Assembly: GCF_001638985.1 (NCBI RefSeq)
Contig: NW_017265150.1
Location: 248,001 to 312,000, forward strand
Direction: 5' to 3'
DNA length: 64,000 nucleotides
From: Phycomyces blakesleeanus NRRL 1555(-)
Taxonomy: Eukaryota; Mucoromycota; Mucoromycetes; Mucorales; Phycomycetaceae
This document shows, piece after piece, positions 35,786 to 49,100 of this stretch. The notes under the pieces were generated by a model that ran no database searches, was not told the origin of the DNA, and worked only from the letters and a program-made list of their open reading frames with translations. The position numbers and the translations under genes were made by a program. Position 1 is the first letter of the stretch. Each line of letters opens with the position of its first letter.

Positions 35786-36935
35786 CAAGTTAAGCCAGTC
35801 AGCCAGCTAAACACAACCCATCCAAATCACACCGCATACACAAACGTCATTTTGTCCATTCTCTACTACATCGTCACACACAAATATATATATACAAACA
35901 CACACACACGCACATACTACGCACACACATAAAATATAAATATACAGTACACTTAATATATAATTCTGACTTTGGTATCTTATTCCTTGTTTTCTTGTGA
36001 ACTGACATCAAGGAGTATAATTGAAATTATATAGTATTGGTTGATAATTGACACGGGATTAAAGAAGAACTAGAGAGTGTAAGCCAAAAACTAAAGATTC
36101 AAACTTCAATTGAACGATTTTTATAGGATGAATTAGATTTGCTCAAAAAGAAATCATTCAAAAAAATCGTGTATGACTTCATATTTCCCACTTGTTTTTT
36201 TCTTCTATTGAAATGTTGGAATTTGTGTATATATAATATTATAAAATCAAATCAAAATTCCCAAAAAAAAAATTTAGAAAAACCCAACATTTACAGTATC
36301 ACATTTTTATATTAATAGACCTTGTGAAGGTAGGACTTGTAAAATAGGCATTTTATGCAAATAAGATTTATATAAGAAAAAAAAAAGCGATTTCTTCAGT
36401 AATGGACATTCTTCTTCTTCTTCTTTAGTTAATGACTGATAATAATTTTGCTGTAATTTATTTATTTAAAGATATTAATTTTTTTTTACCAAATGCTTCT
36501 GTTTCATCATATTATATCATCAACATATATATTTCTTTAAAAAAAAAAGCTCAATTAAAGCCCTTGACGACAAGTTCATCATAAAAACCTGCATTAAATA
36601 CACATTACTTCTTTACTCTTACTCTTACTCGGATCCAATTGTGTTTTGGCTTTTTTTTTTGGCAACAGTAAAATAAAATAAGGTAAAATTTAAAATACAA
36701 AAGAGTTTTTTGTACAATGTATAGAAGATGTGCGTGTGTGCGTGTGTATTAATGTATGACAGAAAAAAAAAGTACAAGGGAGATAGGTGGAAAAGAATAT
36801 AAAGATGAAGATTGATTTTTTTTATGAGAAATGAATGTTGGCATTGTTGAAAGTGAGAAGAATCCTATTAAAGCAAAGAAATAAAGATGTTAATGATCAC
36901 TTATTTTATAGTCATAAAGAAATCAAAATTTTGTC
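35786..36935. other. AT-rich intergenic region
   Basis: Convergent 3' flanks. Holds CA repeats near 35,875-35,925, a CTTCTT run near 36,411-36,427 and AT-rich DNA. No gene seen. Confidence 0.5.
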
Positions 36936-38307
<1,372 letters not shown>

Positions 38308-38538
38308 GCTTAATGTTGTTGTTGTTTTTTGAGGACAGACCCAATAAAAAAAAAAAAAAGAGATATCCTCAAGAAAAAAAAAAAAAGAGCTAATTGCCTA
38401 GAGAACATCGTCACATAGTGTGACCGTGGGTGTCTGAGTTTGTATATTTTGTCCATAAAAGACAGCCAGCTTTTTGGAGCCAGATGTAGATGAACAATAA
38501 GGTCCTTCTTATTTCTCCACACAAACCACACCATCAAT

Positions 38539-39020
38539 ATGCCTACAAACACCAATTTGCCAGCTCAATTGAAGCGCAAGAATCTAGAAGAAGAGGTAAA
38601 GAGAAAAAAAAAGAATCTAACCAGTTACCTTTTGGCACTAGTATTTTCTTTTTCTTTCTTGTTAACCAATTCGGTTTATATATATATATATATATAATAT
38701 TTAAATTTATTCTATTCTATTAGATCGCGCCAAGTCCTAAGCGAGTTCATCCATCGGAGACTACCGTGACTATGGAGGAGTGTGGTGACAATGTGATGGA
38801 CCTTTGCGACAACCAGACCTTTAGTATCTCGCCATCGGACCTTCCTCCTCGATCGACCACCCCTCCGTTGGGTATGACCCTGGCACACTACGATGCCTCT
38901 GTAGGAGGTTACACGGCGTCTGTCGTCAAGACTGAAAATCGATTTGATGCTCCAATTTGCTCTGGAATGACACCTGTCTATAGAGCACCAATGGAAAGAT
39001 GGGGATCATGTCTTATTTAA
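38539..39020 (+). CDS. Small protein of unknown function
   Basis: Two exons, 38539-38595 and 38724-39020, joined at phase 0 by a GTAAAG donor and a TATTAG acceptor, give 117 residues from MPTNTNLPAQLKRKNLEEE. The start is basic/acidic and likely helical; IAPSPKRVHPSE and a second basic-to-acidic stretch follow. The middle has EECGDNVMDLCDNQTF; the end is RWGSCLI. No membrane segment or signal peptide. No family recognised. It is transcribed away from dim1 across 231 bases. The exon-exon fit and codon use support a real gene, but this is a modest-length open frame. Confidence 0.55.
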
Positions 39021-42000
39021 ATCCCTAAAGAAAGAAAGAAAGAAAAAAGTTATTTTCTTATAAGAAAGATAGAACCATTGCAGGCAGTGGCATCCTGTGT
39101 TTTTTTTTGTTAGCAAGGGAGAATAAATACAGAAGGACTGAATTGAGCAAACCTTCTCGTTCATATTGAATGGGACACCTCCTTATTTCTGACCGTAATG
39201 AATGTATATAAATACATCTATTTATTTTCTTAAGAATACAAATAAAGAAAATAATGAAAATACAATCGACCGATTATCTGTATATCAATATACAAAACTC
39301 GCTTTGTTAGTTGACAAGCAATAGATTCTGTCTTGTGCTAAATGTATGATTGTGAGTATGTATATAAGCCGAGAAGAGTGGCATTAATTTTCTATATGAC
39401 TTTAAAGATCAGTACCAATTTATGTATATAGATGATAATAAAAGGCCAATTGGTATTACTCGATGAATCTCCAATATCCAGCCGATCTTATTTTATGTAG
39501 GTGTGTTTGTGTGAGTCGTGGGCTATAAAAGGTGTAATGCCGTTTGTTGATCTTGGTGAGGTTAGGTTGCGATTTCCAAGGAGGCTCAAAGAGACACGAA
39601 CAATCCTTATTATTATTATTTCTTTTCTTTTCTTTAAATGACTGTCGTGGTATCACAGATTCAAAACCTCCTTGGATAATTATGTTCATTGTAACAGCTT
39701 TTATTTATTTATTTTATTTTTTGCAAGCCCAAGATATTGGCTCTAAAAGCCTCAATTTATTTTTATTTATTTAAAGATGCTTTCAAAATGTCCAAACAAA
39801 AAAGAACAAGAAAAGGACGGTTCCAATTGCAAGAAAGTAGAGTACATATCCGCGTATTATTCAACGTTGATGAAACAATTACAAGAATATCCTACCAGCC
39901 TTTTCTTTGTTTTATAGAAAGAAAAACAATGAACGAATGAAATTTGCATGATACTCATAAAATTGTCTAATCAATTTATGTGGGTGTAGGACACCAAAAT
40001 CTGTATCTCTGGAACAAGTAGTGGATTTACTTGTAAAGAGATTTGAAACTCTTTTCTTTTGATGAACCAACTAAACTACGTACAATTCTTGAGATAAACA
40101 GCAAGGGCTTTTAATTTTAAATAAAGACGTAATTCCATTCGATTAAAATATACGGTAAGTTTATTGCCAAAAAAAAAAACAAAGAAAAATAGTGAATTAG
40201 TAATTAATTGTATTGAAAGCGAAACGTTGTCTTTTTTTTTATTTTTTGCCTTCCTATGAAATTGTGTGTATGATAAAAATGTACAAAAAAAAAATGAATG
40301 TGAAAGAGCTACTCCTACTGTTTAAGTGCCGCAAATATACTGTTTCTCATAAATAACCCTTGACGCAATCTCAGGTAGAGTGGTGTGGTTCAAGTGAAAG
40401 TGTCTGACTGCCAAATGTTCTTACTATCAATATTGTCTCAGTAAGCTATTAAAAAGAAAAAAAGGATAATAGATCATCCAACTTAAAAACAGATACTATA
40501 CAAGTTTTCGACTTGTCTATAAGACCATGTAGTATAAGCACAAAAGATTCTCAAAATCTTCTTGTTCTTCTTTTAGGATTATATCTTCTAGCAATCAAGC
40601 TGGATAAAGCTATATGGGAAGCCACTGAAATGCCTTTTTCTTTCAACACAAAAATATGAAAACAAGTACAAGATGTGTGTAGAATGGTTGAACATGATGA
40701 GTTAAATAGTAACCTCCGATTCATCATGTAACACGAGTTATTTACATGATTAGTGTATCTTTTTGTGAATTAATATTCAAGTGGTCATTAGGGATTGCTA
40801 ATTGTTCACAGTCGTACTTGGTACGCTTATTGTGTCAGAAATATTCAGTAAAATAATATTGAATAAATAACAAAAGAAAAGAAAAAACAGATGAAAAAGA
40901 TGGCATAATTTAGCATGTTAATCTCCTGATTGGAATCTCATCATGAAATCAAATAGTCTGTTTCTGCATAGTGATTGCAAGAGTATAAAAGACGTAACCA
41001 ATCATTCTCTTCCTGGTCTCAAGTTTACTGATGTAGCATTCTATTGAGTGTATTGTATTAATCTATCAAAAATAATGCAAAAGACAAATTCTCTCTTTTT
41101 TTTGTTTCTCAAACTAGAGATAAATATCACTTTATTCTGCCATTGGTCTTATCCACTAGACTTTGCTCTATACACAACATTAACCTGGTTCAAGGGCATT
41201 AATTATTTGATTTTTCTTTTTGAAATCCCAAATGTTACAGGATTGTTGACTTTTATCAAGCTACTGCCAAGCTATTAAAAGGCTCCAATAGTTGGAATTG
41301 ACCCCAATGTATACAACTTATTACTTCAGACTTTTCTTTGAAACAAGGACGATAATTCGAGCTTCTTTCTTCCAAAGTATCATTTAGAATTATAATGCTA
41401 TACTAGCAATGGGAACTATAAAGGATACTCAAAACTATAGTTATATCTTATATTATTATTATTACTATTTGGTGATGAGTATATACATAGATATAAAAAG
41501 GTATGGATAGGAGCTACCTTACATGCGGCTGTAGAAAACGCAACACCCCTGAAATTCCGATCTTTTCTTTCTTTCTTTTTAGGTTTTTGTTTTTGTGAGG
41601 GGGATTAAGATACATTTGTCGAGGCATGAGAATTGAGGGAATTCCTCGCATGGACCGTTGCTAGATATCATTTGTCAATATCCAGCATAAGGTTTCGCGC
41701 AAATAATATGCTTCCTTGATACTACAATATACCATAGTTTTTTTTGTCCTATTTTCATAAGCTGCTAAAACAAACAACTTGTTGTTGATGTTCAAACATC
41801 ATATATAAATGTCTTGCACTGCAAGAATTTGTGCTTAGCCGTGCAAGTCTATAAAGCTTATTGTCCTTGCGCTGAAAGGCTCTCTTTTTACAAGATACTT
41901 TGATCGTATTTGTATAATTTTCTTATTACAAACCATATATGAGATAAAAACTATAACTTTTCTTCTTCTTAAATGTTTGAATAATTTGCTATTGATATTA

Positions 42001-42861
42001 AATATATATGTATATATACCCTTCATTCCATATTATAGAAATACTATGTAAGAGCTTACTGCAGGGTACTTTATTATTGGATTAAAATAAAGCAGGGTGC
42101 TATGTGACAGTAATTATACTGTAATTAGGTGTATTTCATTTTGCATCTCTATCTCTTGGAAGGAAAGAAGCACAATATCACTTTTCTCTTGTAAGAGACT
42201 CTGGTAAAATTTAAGAAAAAATGTACAATTTTAATATCAAGCTCTATAAGCCATTTATCTTTTTTTTTATTATCTCAAAGCCTTGGAAAAAAGAAGAATA
42301 AGCACAATTAGTTGAGCTAAAACATATATCTATTGGCCCTATATCTCATTTCTTATGTATAGCTTATTAAAAATTAAATAAAAATGAGACTTGAACTATC
42401 ATATTAAATCACAGAAAGTCTATATAACCTCTTTGAATAACACAATTACAACATCTTATGTTCTTTATAGCTCTTAGGTTGGCCTCACAGCCTTTGTTTT
42501 TAACAATCGTTCTTCATTGTATAGGTATACTAACAAGAGATTCTAAAAAACAAAACTCTACGTCGTCTTCCAAGCCGTTTCCAAGAACGATTGGTACACA
42601 AGAGCAAACAATATATAATAATAATAATAAAAAAAGATAATCAAGAATGACATTGACACCTCCTATATTTGTGACGCTGTGTAGCATTTTGTAAGATACC
42701 CCTTCCAGATAACAACTATGTCTTTTTATATCCTCAAAATATGAGCTCTAGAATGCATCTCTATATCTAATTTTTTTTGTTCGTATCAAATGCCCTCCAA
42801 ACGTTCAAAGACGCCTTTCCTCTATTCTCCTTCTCTCTCGTAAATCCTACACACATAAACA
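39021..42861. other. Long AT-rich gene-poor region
   Basis: 3.8 kb with only short open frames. AAAG runs at 39,031-39,046, TTA/TTC runs near 39,606-39,637 and scattered A/T tracts. The longest plus-strand open frame near 41,048-41,278 is hydrophobic but has no motif. I see no RNA gene. The last 150 bases precede the F-box gene. Confidence 0.45.
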
Positions 42862-43647
42862 ATGAGCTGGGCAAAACAACTCAAGAGTATATTTGCCCGA
42901 CAATGGAAGAAGACCGGCTCGCCAACATCTGCTTCTGTGACTAGACAGGCCCTTAATGCGGCTCCCACTTTAGACTGTCTTCCGGACGAGATTTTGCTGC
43001 GTGTGTTTGAATATCTTGATTTCCACACCCTCTATGGACTCGTTCAGATCTCGCGTCGGTTTAGACAGCTTGCATTCTATGCACTTGAGCACTATGCATT
43101 GCCGCACATCCAGCTGGTAACTCTTATTGATCAGGAAGGCCATGGCCAATGGAGAGCGGTCCACAGATTCAGCGGTCTCGATCAACACACATCCAGAGCT
43201 ACCTTTACGACGTCTTCGATGACCCCTGCACGGCGATACAAGAGCAGCTCCACTATCGCAGCCCCTGTGGTTCGGACTTTGTCTCTCTTAGACTTGAGTC
43301 CAAAGGCAAATGACTCTCTCACCTACTGTGTCGACAGAAAGCAGCGTCGAATGAGTATCCGGACGTGTGGAGTTCATGAGATGACTGTTAAATCGTGGTT
43401 AGGGTTCAAACAAAAGACATTCGTGGCCTCGCCCTGGAAACTCTTTTATTCCGTTGCCACTTCCCCTACCTTTCGGCTCTCGCTTATCCTTCAGCAAGCC
43501 AAGACCCAACCACAAAAGAAGCCTTCTACAAATAATAGCAATAATAATGAGCGGTATATTACTCCCATGGGCATGACCATCCAGCTGGCCACTCTCACAC
43601 GCGCTGTTCAGCTGAAGTCTAGTACAAGCCAAGTGAGATTGTGTTAA
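42862..43647 (+). CDS. F-box protein
   Basis: A single-exon gene of 261 residues from MSWAKQLKSI. An F-box lies at about 38-80: LDCLPDEILLRVFEYLDF, then YGLVQISRRFRQLAFYAL. F-box proteins bind Skp1 and give SCF ubiquitin ligases their substrate choice. The C-terminal 180 residues contain no leucine-rich or WD repeats that I can see; they have beta-rich stretches (VRTLSLLDLSP, WKLFYSVA, FRLSLIL) and an Asn/Ser-rich loop near 220-230, so the substrate-binding mode is unknown. An AT microsatellite follows the stop (43,660-43,680). Confidence 0.8.
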   Translation: MSWAKQLKSIFARQWKKTGSPTSASVTRQALNAAPTLDCLPDEILLRVFEYLDFHTLYGLVQISRRFRQLAFYALEHYALPHIQLVTLIDQEGHGQWRAVHRFSGLDQHTSRATFTTSSMTPARRYKSSSTIAAPVVRTLSLLDLSPKANDSLTYCVDRKQRRMSIRTCGVHEMTVKSWLGFKQKTFVASPWKLFYSVATSPTFRLSLILQQAKTQPQKKPSTNNSNNNERYITPMGMTIQLATLTRAVQLKSSTSQVRLC

Positions 43648-44153
43648 TCAAAAGCCTTTAAATATATATATATATATATATACATTATTTTCATCTTCTT
43701 TCTGTCTACTGTAATTCTTACCTAATTATAGTTTTACAACAGCTACGTACAATTAGTATCATTATCATTATTATTATTAGCACTACTATTATAGCATGTA
43801 CCATGATAGAGTCTTTGCTTTCTTTCTTTTTGAATAGAATCTTGATGGGCTTCATAATATGCCATAAATACATACAACATCTCTACATCATCTTCTTATC
43901 ATTATTGTATTTTCTGCGCATCTGCACATAGAAATACTATAGCCTTTTCTTCTCACTTGAATAACAATAGTAATACCAATATTAATGACAATCAAAACAA
44001 GAAGAAAAAAAAAACAAAACCTAACCGAATAGCCTAAGCCATATCGAGAGCCCTTTCTTACTTTCTTTCTTTCTTTTTTTTTTATAAACCTGGCATTGAA
44101 AACAAGACCTTTTTTTTGATATATATATATATTTTTTATTTCTTTGTTTCATC
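43648..44153. other. Intergenic region
   Basis: Between the F-box gene stop and the MFS transporter start. AT microsatellite at 43,661-43,682, ATT repeats near 43,757-43,785 and T-rich DNA close to the transporter start. No gene seen. Confidence 0.5.
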
Positions 44154-45136
44154 ATGACATCATTCCACCAAGTCAATGGCGATGACTTTGATCATGATGA
44201 CCAGAATCTCATGCACAACGGAAAGAGCCATGAGCAAATTATTGATGGTCTATTGACTAAAGTTGGTTATGGTCGTTTCCAAAAGAAGTTACTGGTAACA
44301 ACACTTTGGCTTTGATTTTGATTTTTTTTTAAATATATATATTTGGATGACTAATATCATAAGAATGTGTATTCAGAGATGTTGCAGGAGAAGAAGAAAG
44401 TTAATTTTACATATAATAATATATTATTTTTGATATCTATAGATTCTGTGTGGGTTTGGATGGCTGGCTGATAATGTAAGCTTTCGCGCTTTTGCGCTTT
44501 GCGCTTTGTATTGTGATTTGCAAAGCTAGTATTTCCTTTTTTTTTACGTTTTTTTTTAACAAACAAAGCCTATTAAACTTTAATAGATGTGGTTACAGGT
44601 ACAGATATAAAAAGCACATCTCTTTAGAATTAAACCATAAAATACATACACACACATATTTCATAAATCTGATGGGGAGCTTTCATGTGGATCCACTTAG
44701 GCAGTGGCAATTATACTTCCAAGAGTACAAGGTTAATGATATTGATATTGGCTAATTGGCTAGTAGCTAGATCTTCTTTAGATGAATAGAATAAACAAGG
44801 GCGTTTGATAGACTACTAAAGCTAAACATATGGAATAGAACACTTTTCTATTTCTGATAAATGGATTGGCGTACTATCGAGCTCACTATTCACCGGAATG
44901 ATGGGAGGCGCATTCTTCTGGGGGACTTATTCAGACGCTCGTGGCAGAAAGACACCCTATACCATGACACTCGCGATAACATCTTTCTTTGGGATCCTTT
45001 CGAGCGCATCGTTTAGCTTCTGGAGTCTGTGTCTCATGTTATTCTTTGTTGGATTTGGCGTGGGTGGAAATATGCCAACAGATGGTAAGAAAAGTCCTTG
45101 TTAGACATAAGATTTGTATTATCCAAACCTCGCTCA

Positions 45137-45167
<31 letters not shown>

Positions 45168-46402
45168 GCAGGTGCACTTTATCTCGAGTTCTTACCAAAG
45201 GAGCAGCACTATCTCTTGACATTCATGTCCGTCTTCTTCTCGTTTGGGGCAGTTACAGCCTCAATAATCGGATACATCATCTTACCTAGCACCAGCTGCC
45301 CTGAGCCAACAGCTGACACCATGATCCCTGACTGTGACCTTGCTAACCAGAACTACGGATGGCGCCTTGTCTTGCTGACCATAGGCGTGCTTACCCTCTT
45401 GATGTCGTTTGTGCGCACCTTTTGGCTAAAGTTGCCCGAGACACCAAAGTTCCTGATGAGCCAGTACAGAACAAAGGAGACGATCATCGTGCTAGAGAAC
45501 ATCGCAAGAATCAATGGTGAAGATGTCAGGATCACTGCCAGAGATCTTCCGGCCCGGCCTGTTTCTCAACCCCAATCGATCCCAGAAGAAGAGCAAGCTT
45601 TCTTGGATGAAGATGGGGACGATGTGATCTCGGCTGCAGAATCGCTATCTCCAGCCAGCGAATCATTGTCCAACAACTGGCGACAATTATTTGTTCCCAA
45701 GTGGAGACGGACGACTCTGTTGGTTTTTGGGATCTGGACCTTGACATCAATGGCCTATACAATGTTCAACGTATTCCTGCCCAAGTACCTCGAGACCCTT
45801 GGGTTTGAGAAAACCCCATCTTCTCGCAAGAGTGTCTATTGGGACTACATGGTTTACTCTATCGCGGGTGTTCCTGGTTCACTTGTAAGATCTTTTTACT
45901 ATTCTTATCAAATCTAATCTGCACACAAATATGTACATCTGTATGTATTTATATTTTTATGAATGTGAATTTCATTTCATTTGAATTTTTTTGTGAACTG
46001 TATTTATAGGTGGCTTCGTATATGATTGAAACTAGGCTGGGTAGAAAGGGAACAATGGCTCTGTCCGCATTTGGCTCCGCATTTGCACTCTTTATATTTT
46101 CAATTATTGACTCGCACCTGACAATGGTATTGTCTTCTTCGACAGTTTCATTTCTGGCAACTCTCTTGTACGCCGTCATTTATGGTTATACTCCCGAAGT
46201 ATTCGATACCAGTGTGCGCGGAACTGCTGTAGGGACTGCTTCTGGACTGGGTAGAATCGCAGGTATTCTGAGTCCTCTTGCCTCGGGTTGGCTGTACACA
46301 TTCTGGGTTACATTGCCACTCCACATCAGCGTTGTTGGCTTTGGACTGGTGGGATTATGTGTTGTCTTGCTTCCATTTGAAACAAGAGCAACTCGAACTT
46401 GA
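44154..46402 (+). CDS. MFS transporter, SV2/SVOP-like
   Basis: Seven exons (44154-44294, 44443-44475, 44587-44598, 44701-44731, 44839-45084, 45172-45884, 46010-46402) join in phase to 522 residues. Exon 3 is only 12 bases (MWLQ). The soluble N-terminus is acidic (FDHDDQNL); FQKKLLILCGFGWLADNMWLQ is the first membrane region. FTGMMGGAFFWGTYSDARGRKTP has the MFS loop 2-3 motif. SFSFWSLCLMLFFVGFGVGGNMPTDGALYLEF is typical of the SV2/SVOP-type and related sugar/organic anion carriers. A central loop (about 290-340, RDLPARPVSQ..) separates the two six-helix halves; RLGRKGTMALSA is the second loop motif and FDTSVRGTAVGTASGLGRIAG is the motif of the last helices. Proton-coupled uptake of a sugar or organic ion is likely; substrate unknown. 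Convergent with the FAM210-like gene, 84 bases apart. Confidence 0.85.
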
Positions 46403-46486
46403 TTGTTATTTTTCTTTTTCTTTTCTTTTTTTTTTAGGAATTCTAAAATTTGAATTTATTGTATTGTCCAAATATCTACTTCTTTT

Positions 46487-47080
46487 CTATTTAACTTGCT
46501 TGCTTGCTTTCTGTAATCCCCACTGTTTGAATCGCTTTGCTACTATGGGTGTAATGGCTGCAGTGAGAGATAGACGGATGGGCAACAGGATTGTTTTATG
46601 AATTCCATAGGCAATCACAAACAGAGACCCAAACGAAGGCTCCCCCTTCTCTATCTTGGAAGGAGTGTGCGACATTCCCAACCACCCTTTTACTTTCTGA
46701 AGTACCCATTCCTCAGCCTGCTTTGCTTGGTCGGCTCCCTTGACACTGATTACGGCCATTGTGAGGCTGAGATCTATTACACTGAGTGCAAAATAGACGC
46801 TTACGCCCATTGGACCATATTTCTTCGTAAACTGCTTTATTTTTCCCTGGGGAGGAGAAGGTGAAGACGAAGACGACACTGAAGCTGAAGGCGTAGGCGT
46901 AGGCGTAGGCATAGGCGTAGGTGTAGATTTAGATGTATGTTTAGGCATAGATGAAGAGGCTTTGGTCGTCATGAAGCGTGTTCGTGGAATGAAAGTCAAG
47001 CGAGAAGAGATTGGTCGCTGATAAGGTGCTGTCAAGGGAATCACTCCAGAGAACGCACGGATAAATATATTGCGAGACAT
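46487..47080 (-). CDS. Mitochondrial DUF1279/FAM210-like membrane protein
   Basis: A single-exon gene of 197 residues. The N-terminus (MSRNIFIRAFSGVIP, RPISSRLTFIPRTRF) is basic and free of acids, as expected of a mitochondrial targeting peptide. A Ser/Thr/Pro-rich linker (about 40-75, with a PTPTPTP run) follows. The DUF1279 domain (about 78-185) shows IKQFTKKYGPMGVSVYFALS, then VIDLSLTMAVI and YGIHKTILLPIRLSLTAAIT and ends with VAKRFKQWG. Relatives are animal FAM210A/B and yeast Nat2. These are inner-membrane proteins linked to mitochondrial translation or proteostasis; the mechanism is not settled. Two hydrophobic stretches are seen. Confidence 0.85.
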   Translation of the reverse strand: MSRNIFIRAFSGVIPLTAPYQRPISSRLTFIPRTRFMTTKASSSMPKHTSKSTPTPMPTPTPTPSASVSSSSSPSPPQGKIKQFTKKYGPMGVSVYFALSVIDLSLTMAVISVKGADQAKQAEEWVLQKVKGWLGMSHTPSKIEKGEPSFGSLFVIAYGIHKTILLPIRLSLTAAITPIVAKRFKQWGLQKASKQVK

Positions 47081-48689
47081 TGTAATTCTATTGTAGGTTT
47101 AGAGGCGTATATTACTTGGCAAGATAAAGAAGATAAAAAAGATAAATATGAAAAAGAGTAAAAGGAATCCAAACGCGTTGAGATAACTTTTTTTTTTGTG
47201 AGCGATGAAATCATTCTTTTATCTTTTAATACTCCGACAGAGTACGCATGAAATAATTTTACCGGTCAGTGAAGAAAATAATATTCTGTTCTTTTTTTCT
47301 TTCTTTCTGTGTGCACTGACTGTGTTTAAATAATTAGCATAAAACGTCCGCTATACTAAAGACACAAAGTAAGGTGTTTGAAATAAGGTGATTTTTTTTT
47401 ATGCCAAATTTTTTGACATGCAAGACAGCAAGCAAGAAAGGCAACAAATATGTATGAGAAAAAAAATCACCAGATTTTATTTATTTTTATATGCTATATT
47501 TAAACAAGAAAACTAATAGGCGACCTGGTTTTAGCGAGTAAAATAAAAAAAAATAAAGAGATAATTCTATAATTGTGAGCTTCTCTTGCAGTTGAAACTC
47601 GTTCCAATTTTTTTTTGCGTGTTAATGATACGTGCTGGACTAGATGTTTGTGAAGACCAGAGAGAAAAGAAGAAGAAATCGGTCCAATTTTTGAGGAAAT
47701 CCTAAATTAATGAACTCCCTTGTCTACCAGAGAAAGTCTGGTATGTTTGTGGCTCGAACTTCATGTGGCACTTGATTCGAGTCTTTCTTAAACCAGACAA
47801 ACACTTTTCTTCGTCTCTATAAAACTCCACATAATCCTGGGCTGTTCTCTCAGCAATATTGGCCATCATTCCAACCTTTCTTGCTCAGAGTCCTCCCTTA
47901 GTGACAAGGTCAAGAAGCTGTTATATTTGCTCTGAATTATAAGATCTATATTATCACCGAATCAAGGCCATATTACTACTACTACTATTATTATATGTAC
48001 TCGCTCAGAGTACTATAGTACTTGATTATTAACATATAATATCCTATTGATTTAAAGAGTAATATACATCACACGAGTTGGTCCTTGTACTTTGTTTAAT
48101 AAAGCTAAATAACCTGATAAATCAAATTCAATATCTTGTCAAGAAAACAACACATACTGTATCATTAGCTGGATAACTTCAGAGTTCCAAGTGACCATAC
48201 TCTGTAGAAAAGTAACTGATTATATTATAGATAAATTATAATAAATATTTTTCTACTTGCAGCCAAAGAAATGGCAGCAGCCAGATACTCAATGATCCCA
48301 GCACCACTAGTGTCTAATAGAGGAAGATACGTATATTTCTTTGAGGGCAAGAATGGACTATTATTTTATTTACAAGCTTAATATCCATTATTCGCAGATT
48401 TAGCTTGTTGAAATGGCATGACAAAACACAAACGTGCTAGGTGCATTCTTCGTAAGGAAGGAGCCTAGACCAATGGCGGAGTGCGCTTTCTCTTAAACAG
48501 CCAGCCTTATGTTTTGTCTTGGTTTAATATTTGGTACATAGAGTTTCATGACCGCCAGCTCTATGAGCGATGATCCAACTTGAGAGCTGGAAAAGTCGAT
48601 TTCATTGAGAGTGGCACCGAGGTTCGATTTATTGGTACATTCGAATATCTTTTAGTACGATCTGAGACAGACAATATTTCCTGGTGGAA
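47081..48689. other. Gene-poor AT-rich DNA
   Basis: Mostly short open frames. Near 48,445-48,660 the minus strand has a coding-like stretch (NKSNLGATLNEIDFSSSQ, SSLIELAVMKLYVPNIKP) interrupted by a stop. It adjoins repeat copy B and is probably part of the same old element. Confidence 0.4.
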
Positions 48690-49100
48690 GATGTCATTTT
48701 GATTTTACCGGATCACATATGGTCCCCAGGTATAGAATATTCATAAAGAGAATAAAAGCACAAGGTTGGGTGGGGATTATTAGCCAGTTGGTGAAATCGA
48801 GAGACATGATACGCGCAAGAAGGACCGATACATAAAATATCTGACAAGATTGTGCTACAATTGAATGACAACAACTCTTTATGAGCTTCTGCATAGCTGG
48901 CTATTGATATAATATATATATATATATATATTATGGCCAAGTAAGTCTAGATGTAGAGGCTACCAATTGAATATATTGTATTATTTAGGACACATCATTT
49001 TGCCCTGAAGGATTAAAGAGAGACACCGGACCCCGGACAGACAGTCAGGATTAATTAGTCTGGTTAGATAGAAATGTCGTACCCGTAGGATTTCTGAAAT
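48690..49100. repeat. Dispersed repeat, copy B
   Basis: Two blocks (about 48,690-48,955 and 48,985-49,100) match blocks of copy A at 24,840-25,710 in the same order and orientation. Shared strings include ACCCCGGACAG, ATTAATTAGTCTGGTTAGATAG and GACATGATACGCG. A (TA)n tract sits at 48,912-48,930. No intact ORF. The upstream coding-like fragment suggests the element once carried a gene. Confidence 0.6.

Noticed and set aside
41048..41278. Hydrophobic 76-codon frame in the 39-43 kb gap
   Set aside because: AT-rich DNA yields hydrophobic frames by chance; no motif.
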